A DNA stretch of 64,000 nt from Plantibacter sp050587525 (GTDB taxonomy: Bacteria; Actinomycetota; Actinomycetes; Actinomycetales; Microbacteriaceae): assembly GCF_050587525.1 (NCBI RefSeq), contig NZ_JBOBFT010000009.1, positions 124,001-188,000 on the forward strand. The letters run 5' to 3'. The position numbers and the translations under genes are program-made. Below, one piece after another: positions 1 through 8,680 of this stretch. Position 1 is the stretch's first letter; each line of letters begins with the position of its first letter. The notes under the pieces were generated by a model that was given only the letters and a program-made list of their open reading frames with translations, had not been told where the DNA came from and ran no database searches.

Positions 1-256
1 TCCGGAAGCCGTTGTCGAGTGCGTACCTGAAGCCGGTCCGCATCGCGCCGCCGACGCCGAGATTGAACGGCAGTTCGGCGACGATGGCACCTGCCGAGCG
101 TGCTTCTTCCGTCGTGCGATCGCTCGAACCGTCATTGACCACGAGCACCGCGACGCCGGGTAGCTTGGCGTGCACCTCACGCACGACCGCCGCGACCGAC
201 GCCTCTTCGTTGAAAGCGGGCATGACGATCAGGGTTCCGAGGAGCGAGGGCGTCAT
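1..256 (-). CDS. Glycosyltransferase family 2 (N-terminal part; runs off the left edge)
   Basis: Only the first 85 residues are in the window, read leftward from the ATG at 256. They show the start of a GT-A fold of the dolichol-phosphate-mannose-synthase / WcaA type: the opening strand with PAFNEE, the nucleotide-binding strand ending in VVNDGSSDRT, and the segment NLGVGGAMRTGFRYA characteristic of DPM-synthase-like GT2 enzymes. Such enzymes transfer a sugar from a nucleotide donor to a lipid carrier or glycan at the inner face of the membrane. It is the first of several glycosyltransferases in a surface-polysaccharide locus. The substrate cannot be told from the sequence, and the acceptor region and any membrane segments lie outside the window. 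Confidence 0.85.
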   Translation of the reverse strand, partial: MTPSLLGTLIVMPAFNEEASVAAVVREVHAKLPGVAVLVVNDGSSDRTTEEARSAGAIVAELPFNLGVGGAMRTGFRYALDNGFR

Positions 257-325
257 AACTGGAATCCTAGCAATCGGAGCCGCCGCATCCATCGAAGCCC
301 GCCGCACCGGTGAAGGACGACAGGA

Positions 326-1207
326 TCACGCGAAGACGTGCCGAAGGAGCGCTTTCCGACCGTCGCTATTCCCGGCCTTGATCGCGGCGGGCAGCTCGCT
401 GAGCGCGTTGGCCCTCGACGTCCAGTGGTTCCGGGCGGCGCGTGCGGCCTTGGGCCACCCCATCGCGCCGAAGTCACGCGTGGCCTCGTCGAACAGCGTG
501 CGTTCCTGACGGAACTTCGAGCCGTCCGGCCCGGTGACCGCCGACACGCTCGACGAGTGGCGGCGATACGTGAAGCACTCCTCGTCGTCGAGGACGAGCG
601 TCCCGCCGTCCTTGATGATCTCGAGTAGCATCGCAAGGTCCTGCACGACGTCGAGGTCGAGACGGAACTGGTGCTTGCGGAGCGCTTCGACGCGCCAGAC
701 GAGGGATGGGAAGTACGTCCAGTTGCCGCGGAGCAGGCTGATCGCGAGTCGTTCGCCGCCCCACTCGTGTGCGCCCTTGCCGCGCAGCCGGTACCAGGAC
801 TTCACCCGGTCCGCCAGGGGACGGGAGCGTTCGCCGTTCTCGTCGATGACCGCGACGCCCGGCTGGATGATCGACGCATCGGGGAACTGGCGGATGAGCT
901 CGCCGACCCGCCGGACGTAGTTCGGCAGCATCACGTCGTCGCAGCCCATGATGACCGAGAACTCGCCGCTCATGAGGGTGACGCACTTGCGGTAGTTCTT
1001 GCTCGGGCGGAGGTTCACCTCGTTGCGGATGTAGGTGATGCGTTCGTCGCCGAGGGACTGCGCCCACTGACCTGGCGCGAGGTCGGGGTAGACGTCGTCG
1101 ACGATCGTCAAGTGCCAGTCGGGGTCGTCCTGCGCGAGCACACTGTTCACCGCCGCCTGGAAATGGTCGAAGCGGCCGTAGAAGGGCATCATGATGTCGA
1201 GCGTCAC
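326..1207 (-). CDS. Glycosyltransferase family 2
   Basis: About 293 residues. The N-terminus MMPFYGRFDHFQAAVNSVLA followed by TIVDD is the nucleotide-sugar-binding start of a GT-A glycosyltransferase, and GCDD near residue 95 is the likely metal-binding DxD-type motif. The predicted role is transfer of one sugar during assembly of a surface glycan; donor and acceptor are unknown. The open frame extends upstream to 1402 and overlaps the preceding gene, but the family homology begins only at the GTG at 1207, or the ATGs at 1192 and 1189, so the upstream part is probably not translated. No good Shine-Dalgarno precedes any of these starts. It lies downstream of the GT4 gene on the same strand with about 110 bases between them, so co-transcription is likely. 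Confidence 0.8.
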   Translation of the reverse strand: MTLDIMMPFYGRFDHFQAAVNSVLAQDDPDWHLTIVDDVYPDLAPGQWAQSLGDERITYIRNEVNLRPSKNYRKCVTLMSGEFSVIMGCDDVMLPNYVRRVGELIRQFPDASIIQPGVAVIDENGERSRPLADRVKSWYRLRGKGAHEWGGERLAISLLRGNWTYFPSLVWRVEALRKHQFRLDLDVVQDLAMLLEIIKDGGTLVLDDEECFTYRRHSSSVSAVTGPDGSKFRQERTLFDEATRDFGAMGWPKAARAARNHWTSRANALSELPAAIKAGNSDGRKALLRHVFA

Positions 1208-1319
1208 CTGGACACGGTAGCAACGTTCTTGCGGCACGGCGGAATCGAGGGTCGGGAGTCGAGTGGCCTGAACCGCCCGGCCACGGCGCAATTCGGCTGC
1301 GCGGGTGTCGACCTCGTGG

Positions 1320-2408
1320 TCAGGCGAGGACGCGACGGAAGCTCTCGAGGGTGCGTTCGGCCGTGGCGGCCCAGGTGAACTCCGCCGCGCGGGCGTGCCC
1401 ACGGACGTTCATCGTCGTGAGGAGACCGTCCTCGCTCATGAGGCGCGTGATGCCGTCGGCGATCGACCTCGTGTCATGCGGGTCGACGTAGACCGCGGCG
1501 TCGCCGCACACCTCGTGGTGGACGGGGATGTCGCTCACGAGCACCGGCAGACCGACCATCATCGCTTCGAGCGGGGGCAGGCTGAAGCCTTCCGCGAACG
1601 AGGGGACGGCGAGCGCCGTGGCGCGTGAGTAGACATCGCCCAGCTCTTCCGGGGTGAGCCACGGCCGCAGCTCGACCCACTGCTGCATGCCGACCTCCTC
1701 GACGACCGCGGCGAGCGGGTCATCGCCGTGGCTGCCGGCCATGACGAGGCGCGGGCGAATCCGTTCGGGGACGAGCGCGAGCGCGCGAATCAGGCCGTCG
1801 AAGTTCTTGTGGGGCCGTCGGTTGCCCGAGGCGAGGATGAATGGCCGCTGCGTGTCGGGGATTCGGGTCTCGACCATCGGTGCGGTGCCGGCGAGCGGGA
1901 TGACGTCGACGTCGTCGGCTGCGACGCCGAGGTACTTCACGATCTCCCGCTTCGACACCTCGCTGATCGTGATGATGCGCGACGCGGCCGACGCGACGCG
2001 GCGCTCCATCCACTTCACCGGCGCCGTGAAGAGTGGGGTGCTCATGAGTTCCGGATGGCTCCAGTACAACATGTCGTGCATGGTGACGACGAGCGGGGTG
2101 CGTCCGGATGCAGGTCCGAGCGTCGCGGGGGAGTGGATGAGATCCGCACGTCGTTTGCGGGCTCGTCCGGCGATGCGCCACAGTTCGCCGATCGCCCACT
2201 CGACGCGCTTCTCGCCGCTGATCCCGGTCTCGACGATCTCGCCGGGGAACCAGGACAGGTCGAGGTTCGCGCCTTCTGCGCTGCCCAGGCCGACGAAGGT
2301 GAATTCGCTTCCCGCGGCTCCCATCGCCCGGTACACCTCGCGCGTGTACGTCTCCATGCCGCCTTTGGTTCCGGTGTACGAGAGCAGGTCGACGGCTACG
2401 AGAGGCAT
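1320..2408 (-). CDS. Glycosyltransferase family 4
   Basis: 362 residues with the GT-B architecture. The N-terminal domain starts MPLVAVDLLSYTGTKGGMET, with a glycine-rich acceptor-side loop; TMHDMLYWSHPELM follows. The C-terminal domain begins near residue 190 with SGNRRPHKNFDGLIRAL, where the lysine binds phosphate. The EX7E-like motif is in FAEGFSLPPLEAMMVGLPV, followed by a segment ending EVCGDAAVYVDP. These are retaining transferases of the mannosyl/galactosyl/rhamnosyl group acting at the cytoplasmic face of the membrane. The start at 2408 was chosen because the homology begins there; the open frame upstream to 2540 has no family similarity. Part of the glycan locus, transcribed toward the two GT2 genes on its left and divergent from the LAETG surface protein. 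Confidence 0.87.
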   Translation of the reverse strand: MPLVAVDLLSYTGTKGGMETYTREVYRAMGAAGSEFTFVGLGSAEGANLDLSWFPGEIVETGISGEKRVEWAIGELWRIAGRARKRRADLIHSPATLGPASGRTPLVVTMHDMLYWSHPELMSTPLFTAPVKWMERRVASAASRIITISEVSKREIVKYLGVAADDVDVIPLAGTAPMVETRIPDTQRPFILASGNRRPHKNFDGLIRALALVPERIRPRLVMAGSHGDDPLAAVVEEVGMQQWVELRPWLTPEELGDVYSRATALAVPSFAEGFSLPPLEAMMVGLPVLVSDIPVHHEVCGDAAVYVDPHDTRSIADGITRLMSEDGLLTTMNVRGHARAAEFTWAATAERTLESFRRVLA

Positions 2409-2556
2409 GCAGGCGAGCTTACCGAAGCGTCCGGAGGTCGGCCGGTCGAAGCGGACAACTTGCGTGAGGGCTGACGTGCCAAGTGTGACGACCGCCTTGT
2501 TTCCCGAGCAAGACTCCTGCATGCTGGAGCCCACATACATGACGAGGGACTGAGCG

Positions 2557-3441
2557 ATGAACCGAACGAGCCGAATGAGCCGCCACCATGAACGACGTCG
2601 CCGAGGCCTGATCGTTCAGTCGGTCATCGCCTTGGTCGGTTCGACGCTCGTCTTCGGGCCGGGCCTGGCAGCGTCAGCCGTCGACGCCCCGTCCTCAGAG
2701 GACCAGCCGTCGGCATCGGTCGATGAATCTGGCGGAGTGCCGGCTGAAGACGCTATTGTTCCTCCGCCCGTGTTCACCTCTCCGATACCAGGGGGTCGAG
2801 TGACCGTCGACGACCCGACGGTGCGCGGGACCGGTGTCCCCGGGGCGACCATCTCGTTGACCGGGAGCTTGTTCGGTACGGTGTCCGTACTGCCGGATGG
2901 AACATGGTCCAGCAGGCTTCAGTATCCGGTGTTCGCCGGCGGAGGCGGGGCGCAGGCGGTCCAGACGATCGGCGACGTGTCATCTGACTCCGTCAGCATC
3001 GGCTTCTCGATCGTCTACTCGCCAGCGGTGGTGCAGTTTCCCATCGATGGCGCCAGTTATCCGAAGTCGGCCGCGCCGGACAAGGTGTCTGGTGTCGCGA
3101 TCGATTCTGCTGTGGTCTTCCTCTCGGTCGACGGCGTTACCCAGGCCGCTGTGGCGCGCGACAGGGGCGCCGGCTGGGAAATTCCACTTGATGCGCCGCT
3201 GTCTACTGGAACACATGATCTTGTGGTGACTCGAGGGGTTGATGTCACTGAATCGGACCCGGTGCGCCTCACAGTGACGGTGGTCGATGACACTCCCGCC
3301 GCCGGCGCAGGCAAAGCGTCTCTTGCTGAGACCGGCATCGACCCTGCTCAGTCCGTCTTCATTTCTCTTGGACTCGTCATCCTCGGGATTGGAGTCTGGA
3401 TGCTGGTTCGTGGTCGTCGTGAGTCCACCGGAGTGCGCTGA
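2557..3441 (+). CDS. Sortase-anchored (LAETG) surface protein with Ig-like repeat
   Basis: 294 residues. A basic N-terminus (several Arg up to residue 21), a hydrophobic stretch (about 22-43) and ASA before VDAP form a Sec signal peptide. A Ser/Pro/Glu-rich linker follows, then one or two beta-rich modules of about 85 residues (roughly 70-240; PGATISLTGSLFGTV resembles bacterial Ig-like/adhesin repeats). The C-terminus is a textbook cell-wall sorting signal: LAETG at 256-260, a hydrophobic segment (about 266-285) and RGRR. LAxTG is the signal preferred by actinobacterial class E sortases. The protein is therefore predicted to be covalently attached to peptidoglycan. No sortase is in the window. 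Base composition in the middle looks less GC-rich than in neighbouring genes. It sits inside the glycan locus, divergent from the GT4 gene. Confidence 0.8.
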   Translation: MNRTSRMSRHHERRRRGLIVQSVIALVGSTLVFGPGLAASAVDAPSSEDQPSASVDESGGVPAEDAIVPPPVFTSPIPGGRVTVDDPTVRGTGVPGATISLTGSLFGTVSVLPDGTWSSRLQYPVFAGGGGAQAVQTIGDVSSDSVSIGFSIVYSPAVVQFPIDGASYPKSAAPDKVSGVAIDSAVVFLSVDGVTQAAVARDRGAGWEIPLDAPLSTGTHDLVVTRGVDVTESDPVRLTVTVVDDTPAAGAGKASLAETGIDPAQSVFISLGLVILGIGVWMLVRGRRESTGVR

Positions 3442-3526
3442 GTAAAGAGAGCGCGCACCGCGGATCTTCGCGCGCCCGTCGGCTACACTCGTCCAGAGTT
3501 CCGGCGAGGTCGAGAGGTGCGTGTCC

Positions 3527-4594
3527 ATGGGTGGTGTCGGATCAGACTCGACCCAGGACGACGCCTCCGGAGAGGCGAGCAGTGCACCAGTCGATCCCCG
3601 TGTCTCCGTCGCCCTCTGCACCTACAACGGCGCCGCCTACCTGGGCGAGCAGCTCGCGAGCATCCTGGCGCAGACCGTGCTCCCCGGCGAAATCGTGGTG
3701 AGCGACGACGGATCGACCGACGGCACGATCGCGCTCGTCGAGCGCATCGCCGCCACCTCCTCGGTACCGATCAGGCTGCTCCGCAACGAGACGCCGCTCC
3801 GGGTCACCCTGAACTTCCAGTCCGCGCTCCTCGCGACGAGCGGTTCCCTCCTCGTCCTCTCCGACCAGGACGACCGGTGGCACCCTCACCGGCTCGAGCA
3901 CGCCATCGCGCGCTTCGACGCCGACGAACAGCTCTCCCTGCTCTTCACCGATGCTCGGCTCGTCGACGCGGCCGGGGCCGATCTCGGCTTCGGACTCCTG
4001 CAGGCGCTCTCGGTGGGCGATGAGGAGCGCGCGGCGTTCGCCCAGACCCGTCCCGCCGACGGGCCGAGCGACTTCGACACCCTGCTCCGCCGCAACCTCG
4101 TCACGGGCGCGACCGTGATGCTGCGTCGCGCACTCCTCGACGACGCCGTCCCCTTCCCCTCGCCGTGGGTGCACGACGAATGGCTCGCGATCATCGCCTC
4201 CGCCGTCGGACGCGTCGGCCTCCTCGACGAGCAGCTCATCGACTACCGCCAGCACGGCGCGAACCAGATCGGGATCGTCGAACCGACCCTGCGGTACAAG
4301 ATCACACGGCTCATGCTCCCGGGTCGCCAGCGGAACCGTGACATCGTGGCGCGCATCGAAGGGCTCGTCGCCCGCCTGGAGTCCTTCGGCGACCGCATCC
4401 CGGCAGCCGACCTCGATGCGGCACGACGGAAGCTCGACGTCGAACGGTTCCGCGCGAACCTGCCGCCGGCTCGTTGGCGGAGGATCCTCCCCGTGCTTCG
4501 TCGCGTTCCACGTGGCGAGTACCAGCGGTACACGAGCCAGGGCGTCCTCGACATCGCCCGCGATCTGCTGCAGCCGGAACTCCGCTCGTCGTGA
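3527..4594 (+). CDS. Glycosyltransferase family 2 (rhamnosyltransferase-like)
   Basis: 355 residues. After a short polar leader the GT-A domain begins VSVALCTYNGAAYLGEQLAS, continues with IVVSDDGSTDGT (donor binding) and LLVLSDQDDRWHPHRLEHA (DQDD is the metal-binding DxD motif), and has WVHDEWLA near residue 210, typical of rhamnosyl- or other deoxysugar transferases in O-antigen-like loci. The start is ambiguous: a GTG lies at 3521 and an in-frame ATG at 3527; GAGAGG at 3512-3517 has proper spacing only for the ATG. The C-terminal 90 residues are Arg-rich and helical in character, possibly for membrane association. Lies between the LAETG protein and the acyltransferase on the same strand. 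Confidence 0.85.
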   Translation: MGGVGSDSTQDDASGEASSAPVDPRVSVALCTYNGAAYLGEQLASILAQTVLPGEIVVSDDGSTDGTIALVERIAATSSVPIRLLRNETPLRVTLNFQSALLATSGSLLVLSDQDDRWHPHRLEHAIARFDADEQLSLLFTDARLVDAAGADLGFGLLQALSVGDEERAAFAQTRPADGPSDFDTLLRRNLVTGATVMLRRALLDDAVPFPSPWVHDEWLAIIASAVGRVGLLDEQLIDYRQHGANQIGIVEPTLRYKITRLMLPGRQRNRDIVARIEGLVARLESFGDRIPAADLDAARRKLDVERFRANLPPARWRRILPVLRRVPRGEYQRYTSQGVLDIARDLLQPELRSS

Positions 4595-4654
4595 GTAATC
4601 AGGGAGCAACACTGCTTTCGCTTCTCGATCGGCGCAATGCGATGATGGTCCATC

Positions 4655-5749
4655 GTGACCATCTTTGATCCTCGCCGCAACAGCATCGGCTTCATGCGTG
4701 TTGTCATGGCGACTGCCGTAATCGTCTCGCATGCGTGGCCTCTCGGCGGTTTCGGCCACGACCCTGGGCGGGAGAACAACAACTTGGGGTTCCTCGCGGT
4801 CGAAGGGTTCTTCGCGCTGTCGGGGTTCCTCATCACACGAAGTGGCGAGCACTTGTCGACTGGCCGGTTCCTCTGGCATCGCATTCTCCGGATCATGCCG
4901 GCATTTTGGGTCTGTCTGGTGATGATCACTCTCCTGTTCGCACCGATCGTGTGGCGGGCGTCACACGGCTTCACGGAGTACCCCAATGCGACGCCCAATC
5001 CATTCGGGTTCGTCCTCAACAACTTCCTCCTGGCGAACAACCAACAGCAGATCGGCGACACCCTCGCGGGCAATCCGTACCCGACGTTGTGGAATGGCCC
5101 GATGTATACGTTGCCCTACGAGTTCGCTTGCTACCTGATCGTGTGTGCGCTCGCAGCAATGCGGGTCCTCAACCGTCGAGTTGTGGGAGCTATTTTCATC
5201 GCTGCATGGCTGTGGCAGCAGGTCGTCCTCTCGAACGTCCTCGGTGCGAGCGACGGACGTCAAGCGACGCTCACCGCATGCTTCCTGTTCGGCTCCCTGA
5301 TCTACCTCTGGCGCGACGTGGTCTTCGACCGCAACGTGTCGTGGTGGCTCTTCGGCGTGTGCTTGGTTGTCGCGACCTCCACCTACGTGAGCGTTGGCTT
5401 CCGACAGATCGGTGTCTTTGCATTCACGTACGTGATCATTTGGGCCGGCGCACGGTTACCCTTCACCCGGGTCGGAACCAAACGGGACTTCTCCTATGGC
5501 CTGTACATCTATGGTTGGCCCGTTCTGCAGGTGGCGTCGTTCTTCGGACTCAACGCTCTCGGCCTCCCGGCGTACCTTGCGATCGTGCTGCTCATCACTG
5601 GCGGTCTCGCCGCTTCGAGCTGGTATCTGGTCGAGTCGAGGGCGCTCAGGTTGAAAAACGTCTCCGTTCCCGGTTGGCTCCGCGGACGTGACGTTCCCAA
5701 AGCCGTTGAGCAGCTTCAGAGTGGGCGCGCTACCCGGGCTCAGCCCTGA
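4655..5749 (+). CDS. Acyltransferase 3 family integral membrane protein
   Basis: 364 residues with about ten hydrophobic segments. The N-terminal helix carries TAVIVSHAWPLGGF, whose histidine is the conserved one in OafA/YrhL acyltransferases, followed by FLAVEGFFALSGFLITRS, the second family signature. Such proteins transfer O-acetyl or similar acyl groups onto surface sugars across the cytoplasmic membrane. Start GTG at 4655; no strong ribosome-binding site. By eye the gene is less biased toward G/C at third positions than its neighbours (many A/T-ending codons), suggesting it was acquired separately, as is common for decoration enzymes of surface glycans. It ends 55 bases from the convergent polymerase-like gene. 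Confidence 0.85.
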   Translation: MTIFDPRRNSIGFMRVVMATAVIVSHAWPLGGFGHDPGRENNNLGFLAVEGFFALSGFLITRSGEHLSTGRFLWHRILRIMPAFWVCLVMITLLFAPIVWRASHGFTEYPNATPNPFGFVLNNFLLANNQQQIGDTLAGNPYPTLWNGPMYTLPYEFACYLIVCALAAMRVLNRRVVGAIFIAAWLWQQVVLSNVLGASDGRQATLTACFLFGSLIYLWRDVVFDRNVSWWLFGVCLVVATSTYVSVGFRQIGVFAFTYVIIWAGARLPFTRVGTKRDFSYGLYIYGWPVLQVASFFGLNALGLPAYLAIVLLITGGLAASSWYLVESRALRLKNVSVPGWLRGRDVPKAVEQLQSGRATRAQP

Positions 5750-5804
5750 TGATCGGCCGGGCGGTGCACCCGCTGGCGGGAGATAACAGGTAACAAAATG
5801 GGTC

Positions 5805-7079
5805 TCAATCCGGGAGCTTCCGCCGCCAACTGAGCCCGTGCGCGGCCTGGACCGTGCAGATGACGAGCAGCAGCCAGCCGGAGTGCACGAGCAGCCGGCT
5901 CTCGGCCGCGGCGGAGGCCAGCAGCACCACGAGGACGAGCGGTGCCCACACGAACACGACGCTCCGGCGGTTCGAAGCGATGAGCCAGGCCCGTCCGAGC
6001 GCGAGCGTGCAGAGGACGACGAAGAGCACGAGCCCGATGAGCCCGACTTGCAGGTACACGTCGAGGTAGGCGTTCAGCCCGCTCGGGTTCTCGTGCCCCG
6101 TCATCATGTCGAACACCGAGTACGGCGGCTGATCGCTGATCCACGGGCCTGCCCAGCCCCACCCGTTCAACGCGTTGTCCGCCGTGCCGTTCAGCATCAC
6201 CTGCCACAGCTCGTAGCGCTGCTCGATCTCACCGCCGACGCCGAGGAGGGCGAAGAGCTGCGCCCGGAACACGTACACGCCGAGTCCGAGCAGCACGACG
6301 ACCACGAGCAGCACGAATTGCCACTTTCGCCGCGGTTCCGGCTGGAGTTGGCGCAGGACGTAGAGGACCCCCGTCGCCGCTGAGAGGGCGACGGCGACGA
6401 GCGCGATCGTGGGGGAGCGCGTGCCGAGGGCGAGTCCGGCGGCAAGCGCGAGCGAGCCGATCGTGACCCCCACCGTGACCGACCTCGTCCGCCATTCCAC
6501 GACGAAGGTCACGATCGCGAGCAGAGCGACGAGACCGAGGGCGTTGCGCGATCCGAAGATCCCCTGCAGCGGCCCGCCGGAAGCGAGGTCCCCGTGGACG
6601 CCGAGGAATCTGATGGGCATGTCGATGAGCACACCGCTCAGGATCTCGATGGCCAGCGACAGCCCGAGGAGCGCGCGGAGGACGTTGCCCACGGCCCGCA
6701 CGACCTGGATCGTGTCGCGGATGAGGGCCACCACGATCGCGAGGAACGCCCAGGAGAGCTGTTCCGCGACCGCCGGGACCGTGCCGAGCGGATAGACGCT
6801 CCAGGCGACCGAGGCGGCGCACCAGGCCAGGAACAGGAGCAGCGAGATCGGCAGGACGCCCCGCCACTCGATGATCGGGAGCCGCGCGACGAGGACGACG
6901 ACGGCGATGACGACGAGCCCCGCGAGCATCGCGACGTATCCGGCCTCACCGATGAGGTTGATGATGAAGCGGTACGCGAACGCGACACCGAGGGTGATGG
7001 TGGTGAAGGCGGCGGCGAGCGGCGCGGAGGAGAAGAAGTCCTGCGCGCGGACGATCAGATCGTGGGTGGCCCCCTTCAC
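5805..7079 (-). CDS. O-antigen ligase / Wzy-like polymerase family membrane protein
   Basis: 424 residues, about 11-12 membrane-spanning segments, with the family hallmark in the C-terminal half: NGWGWAGPWISDQPPYSVF followed by SGLNAYLDVYLQVGLIGLVL, where the NAYLD...GLIGL segment matches the HN.yL...G..G motif of WaaL/Wzy proteins (here Asn-Ala rather than His-Asn). Predicted to ligate or polymerise undecaprenyl-linked glycan units on the outer face of the cytoplasmic membrane. GTG start at 7079, seven bases after the stop codon of its upstream paralogue, so the two are surely one transcript. No flippase (Wzx) is visible in the window; it may lie to the left. Confidence 0.8.
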   Translation of the reverse strand: MKGATHDLIVRAQDFFSSAPLAAAFTTITLGVAFAYRFIINLIGEAGYVAMLAGLVVIAVVVLVARLPIIEWRGVLPISLLLFLAWCAASVAWSVYPLGTVPAVAEQLSWAFLAIVVALIRDTIQVVRAVGNVLRALLGLSLAIEILSGVLIDMPIRFLGVHGDLASGGPLQGIFGSRNALGLVALLAIVTFVVEWRTRSVTVGVTIGSLALAAGLALGTRSPTIALVAVALSAATGVLYVLRQLQPEPRRKWQFVLLVVVVLLGLGVYVFRAQLFALLGVGGEIEQRYELWQVMLNGTADNALNGWGWAGPWISDQPPYSVFDMMTGHENPSGLNAYLDVYLQVGLIGLVLFVVLCTLALGRAWLIASNRRSVVFVWAPLVLVVLLASAAAESRLLVHSGWLLLVICTVQAAHGLSWRRKLPD

Positions 7080-7086
7080 CCCGCGC

Positions 7087-8436
7087 TCACGCCTTCGTGG
7101 TCCGGACGGGCCAGCCGGGCGACTGCTTCGTCCCGAGCGCCAGCAGGACGACGAGCACCCAGCCGGACTCGGTGAGGATGCGGCTCTCCGCGACGCTCTG
7201 GACGACGAGCACGGTCGCGATGAGCAGCGGTGCGAGCGACAGCGGCGTGTACGGGCGGCGGTCGTTGTGGTCGATGCGCGGACGATCGACGGCGAGGAAC
7301 CACGTGCGGGTGAGGATCGAGAGGATCACGGCGGCGAAGAGCACGAGCCCGATGACGCCGAGCTGCAGCCACACGTCGAGCCACGCGTTGTGGGCCTGGA
7401 GCTGGACGACGCCTCGGCGGATCACGAGATCGTCGAACGGGGGCTGCCACGGCGTCCACGGGCTCGAGAAGCCCCAGCCGAAGACGGGGCGCTGCACGAT
7501 GAGGCCCCAGACCGTGCTCCAGATGTCGAGTCGGCCCGTGAGGTCGGGGCTCTTGCCGAGGAGGGTGAGGAGCTGCGTGTGGAACACCGCTCCAGCAGCC
7601 ACAGCGACGGCGATGACGCCGACGAACCCCAGGTAGACGGGGGTCCGGCTGGACGGGGTCGGCGCTCGCCGGATGAGGAGCGCGGCGACGAGCACGACCG
7701 CCGCGACGACGACGGCGAGGAGGATCGTCGTCGAGAAGCTCAGGAGGAACTCGACCACCGCGAGCGCGAGCCAGAAGATCGTCGCCTTCCGGCCGGCGGA
7801 ACGCGCCGCGAGCTGGAGGGCGAAGACGATGATGGCGAACGCGGTGATGATCGCGAGCAGGTTCGCGTTCCCCTGGATGCCCTGGATGCGTCCGCCCTCG
7901 AGGAGGAGGTCACGCGACCAGTAGGCGAGGAGCGGCGGCTTCTTGTCGCCGAAGTCGACGAAGAACGGCAGGACCGGGTGGCGGACGACGAGGGAGACGA
8001 TGAGCTCGAACAGGATCGAGAGCGCGAGCACCCACTTGAGTGCCGTGCTGATGATCCGGATGATCTCCGGCCAGCTGAAGCACGTGGCGATGAACACGCC
8101 GAGGACGGTGCAGAGCGCCGCCCCGACGAGTGTCGCGGCGCTGCCGAGCGGGTACGCGGACCAGGCGAGCGACAGGACGGCCAGGGCCCCGTACGCGATG
8201 AGCGACTTCGGCAGGCGGCTGCGCGTGATGGTGGGGCGGACGACGATCGTGCACGTCAGCGCGGCCGCACCGGTGAGGACGGCGACGACCGTGTAACCCC
8301 AGATCGTGAACAGGTTCATCCAGAACGTGCCCGCGAACGCGGCGAACATGCCGAAGGTGGCCACGCCGCGGAGCACGCGGGTGCGGGTCGACTGGTCGTC
8401 GGGTGCGACGGGAGGGCTGAGGTCCGGCGAGATCAT
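7087..8436 (-). CDS. O-antigen ligase / Wzy-like polymerase family membrane protein (paralogue)
   Basis: About 449 residues and 11-12 membrane segments. The C-terminal part has FGWGFSSPWTPWQPPFDDL and AHNAWLDVWLQLGVIGLVLF, the classic (H)N.(W/Y)L...G..G signature of WaaL/Wzy proteins. It shares layout and motifs with the next gene downstream (5805-7079), so the pair probably arose by tandem duplication followed by divergence; the two proteins may act on different glycans. ATG at 8436 is preferred over an in-frame GTG at 8445; neither has a convincing Shine-Dalgarno. First gene of the two-gene operon; its upstream region is filled with CAGGCTCAG-type repeats. Confidence 0.82.
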   Translation of the reverse strand: MISPDLSPPVAPDDQSTRTRVLRGVATFGMFAAFAGTFWMNLFTIWGYTVVAVLTGAAALTCTIVVRPTITRSRLPKSLIAYGALAVLSLAWSAYPLGSAATLVGAALCTVLGVFIATCFSWPEIIRIISTALKWVLALSILFELIVSLVVRHPVLPFFVDFGDKKPPLLAYWSRDLLLEGGRIQGIQGNANLLAIITAFAIIVFALQLAARSAGRKATIFWLALAVVEFLLSFSTTILLAVVVAAVVLVAALLIRRAPTPSSRTPVYLGFVGVIAVAVAAGAVFHTQLLTLLGKSPDLTGRLDIWSTVWGLIVQRPVFGWGFSSPWTPWQPPFDDLVIRRGVVQLQAHNAWLDVWLQLGVIGLVLFAAVILSILTRTWFLAVDRPRIDHNDRRPYTPLSLAPLLIATVLVVQSVAESRILTESGWVLVVLLALGTKQSPGWPVRTTKA

Positions 8437-8481
8437 GGTGCACACAGGCTATCGCGAGGGGTCGGTCGGGTGGGGTCGAGG

Positions 8482-8667
8482 CACTTCGACAGGCTCAGCG
8501 ACCGGAGGTTGGCGTCCGGTCCCTGAGCTTGTCGAAGGGTGGGGTTTGGTGAGTGCACTTCGACAGGCTCAGCGACCGGAGGTTGGCGTCCGGAAGTGGG
8601 ACTCCGGTCCCTGAGCTTGTCGAAGGGTGGGGCCTGGCGAGGGCACCCCGACAGGCTCAGCGACCGG
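8482..8667. repeat. Cluster of five alternating CAGGCTCAG-type intergenic repeats
   Basis: A 24-base unit with core CTTCGACAGGCTCAG followed by CGACCGG occurs forward at 8482-8505, 8556-8579 and (one divergent copy) 8644-8667, and reverse-complemented at 8516-8541 and 8604-8629, giving an alternating +,-,+,-,+ series. The first and third units extend into a shared longer direct repeat (8482-8519 and 8556-8593). Adjacent opposite units can pair into large hairpins. Located between the convergent-side end of the acyl-CoA dehydrogenase gene and the start of the Wzy-like operon. Further copies lie near 11.3-11.5 kb. Confidence 0.85.
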
Positions 8668-8680
8668 CCGCCACCAGGGC

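Noticed and set aside
8482..8667. CRISPR array
   Set aside because: Units alternate in orientation and spacing is irregular; no cas gene.
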